Positions 8,766 through 16,307 of a stretch of 64,000 nt of DNA are shown here, in pieces. The translations under genes were made by a program, and so were the position numbers. How positions within the stretch are numbered: position 1 is the stretch's first letter; every line of letters starts with the position of its first letter. Source of the DNA: Novosphingobium sp. 32-60-15 (GTDB lineage: Bacteria; Pseudomonadota; Alphaproteobacteria; Sphingomonadales; Sphingomonadaceae); NCBI RefSeq assembly GCF_002280675.1, contig NZ_NCEN01000002.1, forward strand, positions 1-64,000, read 5' to 3'. The notes under the pieces are model-generated. The model was given only the letters and a program-made list of their open reading frames with translations, did not search any database and was not told the DNA's origin.

Positions 8766-9169
8766 GCGCTGGCTCCGATGGGTTGAAAGGCGTAAATCCA
8801 GACCGGCTCTGCCGCATCGGGATCGAGCGGTATCAGGATCATTTCCAGCGGCATACCGATGGTGATGGCGTCAAAATCGACATTGGTGAGGCGCGCTTCG
8901 ACGATGACTTGTCCGGGCAGTTCGACATAGCCGACCGGCCAAGGGCGAAAGGCTTCGGGACCGGCGTAAGGCGGCGATTTGGGGCGATAGCGCTGGATAG
9001 TGTAGGACCACAACGTGCCGGTGCGGGACAACGGGATGGGGGCAAACCGGTCACCGGGGGGGCACGGAAAGACGATCCGCCCGCTCTCAAGGTCTTGTCC
9101 GCCGATCAGCCGGGGTTGGGCCTCATCGGTGAACAATCCGTCTGCAATGGCGTGCCCGGTGGTCTGCAT
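8762..9169 (-). CDS. OB-fold DUF35 protein, degenerate zinc ribbon
   Basis: A 135-residue protein of the DUF35 OB-fold type that partners thiolase-like proteins. The C-terminal OB part is recognisable (GTLWSYTIQRYRPKSPPY, then PWPVGYVELPGQVIVEARLTNVD and IGMPLEMILIPLD). The N-terminal rubredoxin-like ribbon of the family usually has four cysteines in two CxxC pairs; here only one Cys (VFPCPPGDR) remains, so it probably does not bind zinc. The ATG at 9169 has GGGAG close upstream; a TTG at 9184 is also possible. The gene heads the minus-strand acyl-CoA operon and overlaps the thiolase start, so the products are likely made in equal amounts and form one complex. Confidence 0.75.
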   Translation of the reverse strand: MQTTGHAIADGLFTDEAQPRLIGGQDLESGRIVFPCPPGDRFAPIPLSRTGTLWSYTIQRYRPKSPPYAGPEAFRPWPVGYVELPGQVIVEARLTNVDFDAITIGMPLEMILIPLDPDAAEPVWIYAFQPIGASA

Positions 9170-9238
9170 TACTCTCCCGATCAACTGCGATTCTTTAGTT
9201 GTCCCCTTAAGCCACCTGAAATGCCACTTTGCCGACTC

Positions 9239-9256
9239 TGCAAAACGCTAGGGTTG
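9239..9256 (-). promoter_or_regulatory. Candidate CTAG-containing promoter element
   Basis: On the minus strand this reads AACCCTAGCGTTTTGCAGAG, about 70-85 bases before the DUF35 start. Similar CCTAG-containing words precede several other operons (see 10192 and 50934). CTAG is scarce in this window overall, which makes the recurrence notable; a function is only inferred. Confidence 0.3.
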
Positions 9257-9349
9257 TCCCTTTTACCAGTATGACAGATTAAGGACGCGAACGCGCCGGT
9301 TCGCCGCAAGGCCAAAGATCGCCGCGAAGTCAAAGACCGGTGGGGCAGA

Positions 9350-10117
9350 TCAGGTGGCGAGCGAAATGTAGCCGAGCTGCGCCGCTTTGAACACGGTCTG
9401 GCTGCGGTTGACCGCGTTCAGCTTCATTGAGGCGTTGTGGATGTGGAAGCGCACAGTGGCGCGGCTGCGGCTCATGATCATCGAGATTTCGAGGTCGGTC
9501 TTGCCGATTGCGGCCCAGCGCAGACATTCCACTTCGCGTTTGGACAGGCGCGATCCTGATGGCAGGGCTTGGGCCGAACCCATCGCGTGGACATAGCTGG
9601 CGATGAACGTGCGCGCATAAATGCCCAGCGCATCGCCGATTTCGAGGAACACATCGTCCAGTTCGGTGATCGACGAATCCAGCGGATTGAAGCTGACCGC
9701 GCCGATCTGCCCGAACGGCAAGTGCACCGGCACAACGATGGCGCTGCGCGTCATCGCGCGGGTTTCAAAGTTCGTCAGGTCAATCGCGGTCAGGTAATGG
9801 TTGGGCTGGCGCGTGTGAAACCCGCTGGCATTGACCCAGAAGGGTTCGCTTTCAAACCGGCAGGCCGATGTGATGGGCGAATCGAGCGCGATGCGCGAAT
9901 TGCGCCACCACACTTTTTCATCATTCCAGCCAAAAACGTCACGCGCAAGGATGTTGCCATCGGCATCAACCGGCGTGCGTTTGTCAGCAATATCGTGGGC
10001 GGGGGCGGCGCGCAGCCCCGCTGCCATGGCGATCTTGTGCAGTTCCTCGGCCGCGCGGCGCACGTCTTGTGGACTTACGATCCGGACTGCGTCGATGGCT
10101 TCGACTGAAAGTTGCAC
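9350..10117 (-). CDS. LuxR-family regulator with ligand-binding domain (LuxR solo)
   Basis: A 255-residue regulator with an N-terminal autoinducer-binding-like domain (about residues 15-175) and a C-terminal LuxR/GerE helix-turn-helix (SRLSKREVECLRWAAIGKTDLEISMIMSRS, about 187-250). The pocket region (WNDEKVWWRNSRIALDSPITSACRFESEPFWVN) keeps aromatic and Asp-Pro-like positions in altered spacing. No luxI synthase is nearby, so this is a LuxR solo that may bind a catabolic intermediate or a foreign signal. It starts with GTG at 10117 behind a strong AGGAGAGG ribosome site. It lies between the acyl-CoA operon and the divergent acyl-CoA dehydrogenase, the usual place of a local regulator, with a 26-bp palindrome in the shared promoter. 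Confidence 0.85.
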   Translation of the reverse strand: MQLSVEAIDAVRIVSPQDVRRAAEELHKIAMAAGLRAAPAHDIADKRTPVDADGNILARDVFGWNDEKVWWRNSRIALDSPITSACRFESEPFWVNASGFHTRQPNHYLTAIDLTNFETRAMTRSAIVVPVHLPFGQIGAVSFNPLDSSITELDDVFLEIGDALGIYARTFIASYVHAMGSAQALPSGSRLSKREVECLRWAAIGKTDLEISMIMSRSRATVRFHIHNASMKLNAVNRSQTVFKAAQLGYISLAT

Positions 10118-10161
10118 AAACCTCTCCTGTTCTTATTGCCGTACCCATACCGGTCGCGGGC

Positions 10162-10187
10162 TTGCTAAACAACGCCGCGATTAGCAA
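10162..10187. promoter_or_regulatory. Inverted repeat, candidate operator of the LuxR-type regulator
   Basis: TTGCTAA (10162-10168) and TTAGCAA (10181-10187) form perfect 7-bp arms around a 12-base spacer, in the 142-base region shared by the luxR-type gene and the divergent acyl-CoA dehydrogenase gene. The position suits an operator controlling both. Binding is inferred. Confidence 0.45.
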
Positions 10188-10191
10188 AATT

Positions 10192-10209
10192 GCCTAGTCT
10201 TTTGCGCAG
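10192..10209 (+). promoter_or_regulatory. Candidate CTAG-containing promoter element
   Basis: GCCTAGTCTTTTGCGCAG lies 51-68 bases before the GTG of the acyl-CoA dehydrogenase. It resembles the element at 9239 on the other strand and CCCTAGCCAAAAGCGCAG at 41236-41253. The role is unproven. Confidence 0.3.
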
Positions 10210-10259
10210 CGTGGCGGGGCCTTGGACAGTGGTAAGGGTTGCCTCGGAGGAGAGGTTGC

Positions 10260-11357
10260 GTGAATTTTGACCTGAACGAAGACGAGGAAATGCTGAAGGC
10301 TTTGGCCGAGCGCTTCGTTGCCGATAATTACGACTTTGATTCCCGTCGCGGTTACCTGAACGGTGCCAATGGTTTTTCGCCCGAGATGTGGGCAATGCTT
10401 GGCGAACTGGGGCTGATTGCCGCGCCGTTGACCGAAGAGAGCGGCGGCATGTCGCTTGACGCCACGGCCATTGCCACGGTGTTTGAAGCGCTGGGCGCAG
10501 GGCTTGTGGTTGAACCGCTGATCGAAAACGTGATGGTGGCCGCGCGCCTTCTTGAACGGGTGGCGCCCGATGACATCAAGGCTGCGTGGATGGAAGCGCT
10601 GGCAATGGGCAGCCGCCGCATCGCGCTGGCCCATGCCGAACACCGCGCGCGTGGGGGCCGGACTTTTGTTGAAACCAGCGTTGATGCCAATGGCGCGTTG
10701 AACGGTGCAAAGTCTTGCGTACCGGCAGGTGCCGGGGTGGACGGCTATATCGTTTCAGTGCGTGAAAGCGGCGCTCCTGCCAGTGCTGATGGCGTGGCGA
10801 TGTACTTTGTCGCCGCTGATGCGCCGGGGCTGTCAGTCAATCCGTGGCGTATGGTGGATGGCACAGTTGCGGTGTCTTTGACGCTGAGCGCTGTACCTGC
10901 TGTCCGTCTTGGCGGATCGCTGGCAGACGTTGCCGACAATGATCTGCTGGCATCGCTGGCGCGGTCTGCCGAAGCGGTGGGGATCATGCAGTGCCTGTTT
11001 GATGCAACGCTGGATTATTTGCGGACGCGTGAACAGTTCGGCGTGACGCTGGGCAGCTTCCAGGCAATCCAGCACCGCATGGCCGCGCAATATGCAGCCA
11101 TCGAACAGGCGCGCGCGCTGCTCAATCTGGCCATCGTGTCTGCCGGATCGGACCGCTTTTCGTCTGCTGTGTTTGGCCTGCGCGCGTTTGTTGCGCCGGC
11201 GGCGGTGGAATTGGGGCACGAGATGATCCAGTTCCACGGCGGCATGGGCGTGACCGATGAACTGTTCATCGGTTCAGGCCACAAACGCCTGCTGGCGATT
11301 TCGCGCTGGCCCGATGATCCCGAAGTTGCGCTGGACCGGTTTGCCAAAGTGGCTTGA
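10260..11357 (+). CDS. Acyl-CoA dehydrogenase (short partner form)
   Basis: A 365-residue acyl-CoA dehydrogenase. The N-terminal helical domain begins NFDLNEDEEMLKALAERFV, and the C-terminal domain contains LRTREQFGVTLGSFQAIQHRMAAQYAAIEQARALL and EMIQFHGGMGVTDELFIGSGHKR. The middle domain is weakly conserved, as is common in the shorter chain of heteromeric acyl-CoA dehydrogenases, so it may work with the 404-residue enzyme at 6391-7605. The start is the GTG at 10260, which follows a strong GGAGGAGAGG site; the ATG-like start 21 bases upstream would lie before that site. It is transcribed away from the LuxR-type regulator and is followed by hairpins, so it seems monocistronic. Confidence 0.88.
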   Translation: MNFDLNEDEEMLKALAERFVADNYDFDSRRGYLNGANGFSPEMWAMLGELGLIAAPLTEESGGMSLDATAIATVFEALGAGLVVEPLIENVMVAARLLERVAPDDIKAAWMEALAMGSRRIALAHAEHRARGGRTFVETSVDANGALNGAKSCVPAGAGVDGYIVSVRESGAPASADGVAMYFVAADAPGLSVNPWRMVDGTVAVSLTLSAVPAVRLGGSLADVADNDLLASLARSAEAVGIMQCLFDATLDYLRTREQFGVTLGSFQAIQHRMAAQYAAIEQARALLNLAIVSAGSDRFSSAVFGLRAFVAPAAVELGHEMIQFHGGMGVTDELFIGSGHKRLLAISRWPDDPEVALDRFAKVA

Positions 11358-11387
11358 GGGAGGCGCATAGGCTTTAAGCCCACCCCC

Positions 11388-11414
11388 GCCCCCTCCCCGC
11401 AAGCGGGAGGGGGG
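11388..11414. terminator. G/C-rich hairpin after acyl-CoA dehydrogenase
   Basis: A C-run/G-run hairpin (CCCCCTCCCCGC, short AA loop, GCGGGAGGGGGG) with one bulge, 30 bases after the stop of the preceding gene. Similar short G/C hairpins are seen near 28454 and 57637. There is no T-run, so it may be a repeat rather than an intrinsic terminator. Confidence 0.35.
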
Positions 11415-11431
11415 AAAGAAGGAAAAACCAC

Positions 11432-11513
11432 TTCGTCATTGCGAGCGAAGCGAAGCAATCCAGAGCGCGGTGCAGTACCCTCTGGATTGCTTCGCTTCGC
11501 TCGCAATGACGAA
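11432..11513. repeat. Dispersed palindromic repeat, family 1, copy A (82 bp)
   Basis: An almost perfect long hairpin that begins CGTCATTGCGAGCGAAGCG and ends with its reverse complement, with inner arms GAAGCAATCCAGAG and CTCTGGATTGCTTC. Two related copies lie at 20724-20818 and 29926-30020. It sits between the convergent ends of the acyl-CoA dehydrogenase and ThuA genes, so it could also act as a bidirectional terminator or mRNA stabiliser. Confidence 0.85.
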
Positions 11514-11533
11514 CTAAAGGGTTTGCTAGGGGT

Positions 11534-12310
11534 TCAGGCCTTGGCCGGGCGGTCTTTCAGCCAGGCTATTCCGCGCCGGAGCAGGTCGTAGAACACCGGC
11601 AGATCCCAAGCGCAGCGATCCACCGTTGGCCACCAGTCGAGCATGGGTTGAAGGTCATAATGACCGCGACAATGGCCCAGTGTGTTATAAAGCACCGCAC
11701 CTGCGCCGTGGTCCTTCAGGTACATGACCGGATGGTTGCCGATGGCGTCTGCGGCCTCGACAAAGCCGGTGCCGGGGGCCGTGCATTCGGTTTCCAGCAG
11801 GACGTGCAGTTGCCCGTGGCATTCCATGTGGTACAACTCGTCCGTGGTTTCGAACGGTTCGATCCCTTGGGTCAGCGGATGATCGGGATCGGCCACGGTG
11901 ACGGTATAGGGCGCGATGGGCGGGTGGCTGATGAACTGGCTGCCGAGCATGTCCATCATCAAGGGGGCCCAGCGCGGCGCATCCCACAGGCCTTTGTTCG
12001 GCCCTTCCGACAGCAGGCGCAGCACCGAATTGGTGCCGTGTAGCGCGTACCAGCGCCCGCCCTTTTCCAGCCATGCCCGCAAAGCTTCCTGCGCTTTCAG
12101 CGAAGGGGTGACATCGCACGTATAGGTGATGAGAATGTCTGCCGCTTCGATGGCCGCGATGTTTTCGTAATCCTCGAACACGCGGGTGCACACGGATGGG
12201 TCCTCGGCCAGCAGCTTGAGCAGTTCAAGCCGTGCGAAGTCCATGTCGTGCCACACGCCGCCACAGATGAACACGCAGTTGATGCGGGGGGGATGCGCCG
12301 TATCGGTCAT
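11534..12310 (-). CDS. ThuA-like domain protein
   Basis: A 258-residue protein of the ThuA/trehalose-utilisation family (glutamine-amidotransferase-like fold). Recognisable parts are CVFICGGVWHDMDFARLELLKLL, ILITYTCDVTPSLKAQEALRAWLEKGGRWYALHGTNS, and the later DELYHMECH and NHPVMYLKDHGAGAVLYNTLGHCRGHY, with conserved His residues. Its biochemical role is poorly known. The gene overlaps the upstream Rieske oxygenase stop by 4 bases (ATGA), so the two are translationally coupled and probably act on the same pathway. A second ThuA gene is at 49.1 kb beside an MDR reductase. Repeated linkage of ThuA to oxidation enzymes hints at a role in handling polyoxygenated intermediates, which is inference. 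Confidence 0.8.
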   Translation of the reverse strand: MTDTAHPPRINCVFICGGVWHDMDFARLELLKLLAEDPSVCTRVFEDYENIAAIEAADILITYTCDVTPSLKAQEALRAWLEKGGRWYALHGTNSVLRLLSEGPNKGLWDAPRWAPLMMDMLGSQFISHPPIAPYTVTVADPDHPLTQGIEPFETTDELYHMECHGQLHVLLETECTAPGTGFVEAADAIGNHPVMYLKDHGAGAVLYNTLGHCRGHYDLQPMLDWWPTVDRCAWDLPVFYDLLRRGIAWLKDRPAKA

Positions 12311-13719
12311 TCAGCGGCCTCTGCGTTGATGTATTTGTCCAGCGTCTGGTGGAACTGGCGAATGCGGATTTCCTGATAATCGCCAAGGTTGATCTGGCCG
12401 GTTTTCGAGGCGTGGAGGCCGTCCTGCACATAAGGCAGGTTGTCCATGTCCTGTTCGAAGACGTGGCCCAACACGCCAAGTTCGGGCGCATCGGTCCACT
12501 TCTGGTCGTTGGACAACAGCTTCATGGGCACGCCGTGCGGCATGGGATCGCCCTTTTTGACACGGGCAAGGATGCGCACTTCCATCAGGCAGGTGTCAGG
12601 CGTTTTTCCGGGACGCCAGCGATAGACGATGTTCGGCATGAAGCCGCCCCACGGCGCGAAGTTGGGGAACACGTTGTAAACAAGGCCGTCCAGCAGTTCG
12701 GCGTCGGTGGCGTGATCATGGTCATAGCCGGTTTGCGCGGTGTAGCCTGCGCGCATCGCAGCACCAAGGGCTGCGCGCGCCGTCATGCCTTCGGGTACGC
12801 TGACGGCGAAAGGATCGCCCGATGCATCATAATTGTCAGCGCTGCGGCCATTGTATTTGCAGAATTCGTCAACGATCCACTGCTGCGTCTTGCCATCTGG
12901 GTCGACGTGCGGGGACATGATCCCGAACGGCACATGATTGACGTTCACATTGTCGCCATAGATCCAGTAGGCGCTGTTGGCATCACCGGTGAAAGGTAGC
13001 AATTGCGGATGCGTGACGACCGTGTGCCACGCTTCCATGAAGGCTTCTGCGGTGACTTTCCAGTTGGCCGGAACTTCTTTGGCCACCCAGATGACGGTGG
13101 TGCATTCTTCATGCCGCCAGCGTTTGAAAAAGTCGGGCAGGGGGGCAAGGTATTCCTCAAGGCTGGGGCCGCCCGCTTCTTCGCGCAGGAAGATATAGCC
13201 TGCCCAACGGCCCACTTCGGCTTGCGGCAGGGACATCTTTTCAGCCGACAAGTGCTTGAAGTCCCACGAACAGGGCATGCCGTCAAAACTGCCGTCCTTG
13301 TTCCAGGCAAAGCCGTGGAACGGGCAGGTGAATTTATCCGCCGTGCCATCTTCGGTGCGCAGCTTGCGGCCACGGTGCAGGCAGACGTTATGCATGGCCT
13401 TGACGCTGCCATCTTCCTGACGGCTGATCAGCCATGACCGGCCCGCGTTTTCAAACACGGTGTAATCGCCAGCTTCGGGGATGTCCTCTTCACGTGCGGC
13501 AAATTGCCAGACGTGGGGCCACATCTTTTCACGCTCAAGACGGGCGAAATCCTCGCTGGTATAGCGGGCTGCGTCCAAGGGTTCAGAGCCACGGTATTCG
13601 TAGCTTTCCTCGGTCAGGATGGCAGGTGCGGGACGCGAATCCTGCGCCAGCAGATCCTGCCAGCTGATTGCCTCGCAACGTGCCCTGCCACCACCCATGT
13701 TGGGATCGCTGTCAGCCAT
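12307..13719 (-). CDS. Rieske non-haem iron oxygenase alpha subunit, class A (470 aa)
   Basis: A ring-hydroxylating-type oxygenase alpha chain. The Rieske [2Fe-2S] ligands are Cys113, His115, Cys132 and His135 (CLHRGRKL...TCPFHGFAW). The catalytic iron site has Glu229, His232 and His237 (EAWHTVVTH), Glu replacing the electron-relay Asp of naphthalene dioxygenase. It would hydroxylate a substrate using O2 and electrons from a ferredoxin. The start at 13719 (MADSDPN) follows a GAGGAAA site. It closely resembles the gene at 41348-42757: both share SYEYRGSEPLDAARY/RYEYLGSEAIDAARY and VFPNFAPWGGFMPNIVYRWRP. No beta subunit or reductase is adjacent; a ThuA gene is coupled downstream. A candidate TetR-type operator lies upstream at 13757. 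Confidence 0.92.
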   Translation of the reverse strand: MADSDPNMGGGRARCEAISWQDLLAQDSRPAPAILTEESYEYRGSEPLDAARYTSEDFARLEREKMWPHVWQFAAREEDIPEAGDYTVFENAGRSWLISRQEDGSVKAMHNVCLHRGRKLRTEDGTADKFTCPFHGFAWNKDGSFDGMPCSWDFKHLSAEKMSLPQAEVGRWAGYIFLREEAGGPSLEEYLAPLPDFFKRWRHEECTTVIWVAKEVPANWKVTAEAFMEAWHTVVTHPQLLPFTGDANSAYWIYGDNVNVNHVPFGIMSPHVDPDGKTQQWIVDEFCKYNGRSADNYDASGDPFAVSVPEGMTARAALGAAMRAGYTAQTGYDHDHATDAELLDGLVYNVFPNFAPWGGFMPNIVYRWRPGKTPDTCLMEVRILARVKKGDPMPHGVPMKLLSNDQKWTDAPELGVLGHVFEQDMDNLPYVQDGLHASKTGQINLGDYQEIRIRQFHQTLDKYINAEAAE

Positions 13720-13756
13720 TTTCGTTTCCTCACCCACGATTCACGCCCGCATCTCG

Positions 13757-13774
13757 GGCAATGCTGCCGGTTTT
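13757..13774. promoter_or_regulatory. GGC-N6-GCC-GGTT motif, candidate TetR operator
   Basis: GGCAATGCTGCCGGTTTT lies 38 bases before the Rieske gene start (minus strand) and 110 bases before the divergent SDR. The 12-base core recurs exactly at 17468. The form GGC-N6-GCC followed by GGTT recurs at 18261 and 24040. The TetR gene at 17504-18175 lies in the middle of these sites. Confidence 0.5.
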
Positions 13775-13884
13775 GTCCCACCCGCGCGCCCGAGTCACCT
13801 TGCTGAAAGCATAGGTTGCACATGGGCGCGGCAGGCGTAACCACTCTATCCATAATTTCTTACGGATTCTCGCGGGAGAGAACA

Positions 13885-14667
13885 GTGTCTAAAAGACTTG
13901 AAGGCAAAGTCGCGCTTGTCACCGGTGGCACCACCGGCATCGGCGCAGCCACCGTTGCGCGGCTGACCACTGAGGGTGCCAAGGTGTGGTTCACCGGATC
14001 GAAGGAAGAGGCCGCTGCTGCCTTGGTGGCAGAAACCGGCGCGGTCTTTCGCAAGCACCGCGTGCAGGATGCAGCAGCCTGGGCGCCATTGATCGATGAA
14101 ATCATCGCCAGCGAAGGCCGGCTGGACATCGCCTTTGCCAATGCGGGCACCGAAAGCGGCGATGGCAGCATCGAGGATGTGGGGATCGAAGGCTGGGACA
14201 ATGTCGTGGCGGTCAACCAGACCGGCGTGATGCTGACCGTACAGAACGCCATCCTCGGCATGAAGCGCAATCCCGAAGGCCCTGCCGGTTCGATCATCGT
14301 CAATTCATCGATGAACGCCACGCGGCCCTTGGGCAATTATGTGACCTATTCCGTCACCAAGGCGGCAGTTTGCGCGCTGGCCAAATCAGCCGCGGTGCAT
14401 TGCGGGCAGCAGGGCTACAAGATCCGCGTCAATGCGATTTTGCCCGGCGTGGTGGAAACCCCGCTGATCCAGCAGATCATGAACGCGCAGCCCGATCCTG
14501 TGGCGGCGCGCGCGATGTATGAAGGCATGGCACCGTTGAAGCGCATGGCGCAGTTGAATGAAGTGGCGGGGCTGGTCGCTTATCTTTCCAGTGACGAGGC
14601 CGGGTTCATTTCCGGCGCGGAATACGCAATCGATGGCGCGACAACCGCCGGAATGATGGGGGTTTGA
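13885..14667 (+). CDS. Short-chain dehydrogenase/reductase (SDR)
   Basis: A 260-residue classical SDR, probably oxidising a secondary alcohol or reducing a ketone with NAD(P). The cofactor motif is TGGTTGIG, the NAG-type segment is FANAGTES, and the catalytic Ser/Tyr/Lys set is seen in NSSMNATRPL and YSVTKAAV. The start is taken as GTG at 13885 behind GGGAGAG; the frame is open further upstream but without a ribosome site. It leads a run of three tandem SDR genes that overlap or nearly touch, divergent from the Rieske-ThuA operon. The three are clearly different in sequence, so they probably act on different hydroxyl groups or steps. Confidence 0.88.
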   Translation: MSKRLEGKVALVTGGTTGIGAATVARLTTEGAKVWFTGSKEEAAAALVAETGAVFRKHRVQDAAAWAPLIDEIIASEGRLDIAFANAGTESGDGSIEDVGIEGWDNVVAVNQTGVMLTVQNAILGMKRNPEGPAGSIIVNSSMNATRPLGNYVTYSVTKAAVCALAKSAAVHCGQQGYKIRVNAILPGVVETPLIQQIMNAQPDPVAARAMYEGMAPLKRMAQLNEVAGLVAYLSSDEAGFISGAEYAIDGATTAGMMGV

Positions 14668-14672
14668 GCATT

Positions 14673-15488
14673 ATGGAATTATCTGCACAACGGCTGAAGG
14701 GCCGCGTTGCCTTCGTATCGGGCGGTCTTCGCGGGATCGGCCTTGCCTGCGCCCAGCGTTTTCTGGCCGAGGGTGCCGAAGTGGTGCTGTCGGACCTTGA
14801 CGCTGAAGACAGCGATACGGTGCAGGGCGTGATGGCACAGCTTGGTCAGGCCGCCAGCTATATCAGCGCGAACGTGGCCAAGGAAGAAGACTGGGAGCGC
14901 GCGGTTGCGCTGGTCAAGGAACGGCATGGCAAGTGCCACATCCTGGTGAACAATGCGGGCATCGATTTGACCGGCCCGGTTGAAGAGCTTTCGATGGACG
15001 GCTGGCGGCGGATCATGTCGATCAACGTCGATGGCGTGTTCCTTGGCACCAAGCATTTCGTGCCGTTGATGGCGCAAAGCGGCACCGAGTTTCGCGGTGG
15101 ATCATCGATCATCAATGTTAGCTCGATCATGGGGCTGGTGGGGATGAACGAGGTTTCGGCCTATAACGCCAGCAAGGGCGCGGTGCGGCTGTTTACCAAG
15201 GGCATCGCGATTGAATTTGCGCAGAAAAAGATGCCGATCCGCGCCAATTCGCTGCACCCCGGCTTTGTTGAAACGCCGTTGCTGAAGGCGGGCTTCCAGC
15301 GCTGGGTCGATCAGGGTTTTGCCGAAAAGCCTGATGATCTGGTGGCAGGTGTGGTGGGCATGACGCCGATTGGGCGGCTGGCCCAACCGGAGGAACTGGC
15401 ATCGGCTGCGTTCTTCCTGGCATCTGAAGATTCAAGCTACATGACCGGCACCGAACTGGTGATCGACGGGGGATATACGGCGCAATGA
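14673..15488 (+). CDS. Short-chain dehydrogenase/reductase (SDR)
   Basis: A 271-residue classical SDR, second of three in tandem. It has the nucleotide motif VSGGLRGIG, the NNAGID stretch, INVSSIMGLVG with the catalytic Ser, YNASKGAV with Tyr and Lys, and the C-terminal TGTELVIDGGYTAQ typical of the family. The ATG at 14673 lies 5 bases after the stop of the first SDR; a TTG at 14664 in frame is less likely. Its stop overlaps the start of the third SDR (ATGA), so translation is probably coupled. Family members of this type often act on cyclic alcohols or steroid hydroxyls, but the substrate is not shown here. Confidence 0.88.
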   Translation: MELSAQRLKGRVAFVSGGLRGIGLACAQRFLAEGAEVVLSDLDAEDSDTVQGVMAQLGQAASYISANVAKEEDWERAVALVKERHGKCHILVNNAGIDLTGPVEELSMDGWRRIMSINVDGVFLGTKHFVPLMAQSGTEFRGGSSIINVSSIMGLVGMNEVSAYNASKGAVRLFTKGIAIEFAQKKMPIRANSLHPGFVETPLLKAGFQRWVDQGFAEKPDDLVAGVVGMTPIGRLAQPEELASAAFFLASEDSSYMTGTELVIDGGYTAQ

Positions 15489-16264
15489 CAATCGCTTTGG
15501 ACAATGTGGTGGCTGTGGTCACCGGGGCCGCCGGCGGGATTGGCCGCGAACTGGTAAAGGCGATGAAGGCCGCCAATGCCGTGGTGATCGCCACGGATAT
15601 GGCGCCTTCCGCCGATATCGAAGGTGCGGACCATTATTTGCAGCATGACGTGACCAGCCAGGCCGGATGGCAGGCGGTGGCGGCGCTGGTGCAGGAAAAG
15701 TACGGGCGGCTGGATGCGCTGGTGAACAACGCCGGTATCTCCATCGTCACCAAGTTTGATGAAACGCCGCTTTCCGACTTTCACCGCGTGAATGCGGTGA
15801 ATGTGGATGCGGTGATCATCGGCACCCAGGTGTTGCTGCCGCTGCTGCGCGAGGGCGGCAAGGCGCGCAAGGGTGGCGCTTCGGTGGTCAACTTCTCAAG
15901 CGTTGGCGGATTGCGCGGCGCGGCCTTCAACGCGGCCTATTGCACCAGCAAGGCGGCGGTGATGATGCTGTCAAAGTGCCTTGGCGCGGAATTTGCGGCG
16001 CTGGGGTACAACATCCGCGTCAATTCTGTGCATCCCGGCGGGATCGATACCGGCATGCTGGGTTCGATCATGGACCGTTATGTTGAACTGGGCGCGGTGC
16101 CATCACGCGAAGTGGCGTTGCAGGGCATTGTGGCCAATCATCCGATTGGCCGCATGGGCCGCCCTGATGAAATGGGCGGCGGCGTGGTCTATCTGTGTTC
16201 GGAAGCGGCCAGCTTTGTCACTTGCACCGAATTCCTGATGGACGGCGGTTTCAGCCAGGTTTGA
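15485..16264 (+). CDS. Short-chain dehydrogenase/reductase (SDR)
   Basis: A 259-residue classical SDR, third of the tandem set, starting inside the stop codon of the previous gene. Motifs are VTGAAGGIG, NNAGIS, VNFSSVGGLRG, YCTSKAAV and the C-terminal CTEFLMDGGFSQV. The protein is rich in features of the 3-alpha/20-beta-hydroxysteroid-dehydrogenase-like group (IRVNSVHPGGIDTGML), a broad group, so the assignment to steroids is only suggestive. A strong hairpin follows at 16273, so the operon of three SDRs ends here. Confidence 0.88.
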   Translation: MTIALDNVVAVVTGAAGGIGRELVKAMKAANAVVIATDMAPSADIEGADHYLQHDVTSQAGWQAVAALVQEKYGRLDALVNNAGISIVTKFDETPLSDFHRVNAVNVDAVIIGTQVLLPLLREGGKARKGGASVVNFSSVGGLRGAAFNAAYCTSKAAVMMLSKCLGAEFAALGYNIRVNSVHPGGIDTGMLGSIMDRYVELGAVPSREVALQGIVANHPIGRMGRPDEMGGGVVYLCSEAASFVTCTEFLMDGGFSQV

Positions 16265-16272
16265 TGGGACAA

Positions 16273-16302
16273 GTGGGGCGGGGCATTGCTGCTCCGCCCC
16301 AC
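16273..16302. terminator. Hairpin between convergent SDR and NTF2-like genes
   Basis: GTGGGGCGG (16273-16281) pairs with CCGCCCCAC (16294-16302), followed by CCTTTTC. It lies between the plus-strand SDR operon and the minus-strand NTF2-like gene and probably terminates one or both. Confidence 0.6.
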
Positions 16303-16307
16303 CCTTT

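Noticed and set aside
7662-8786. Long plus-strand open frame (374 codons)
   Set aside because: Antisense to the thiolase-like gene; no ribosome site and no recognisable motif.
11388-11414. Riboswitch or small RNA at the C/G hairpins
   Set aside because: The hairpins at 11388, 28454 and 57637 are simple C-run/G-run stems without a conserved aptamer-like layout and lie downstream of genes.
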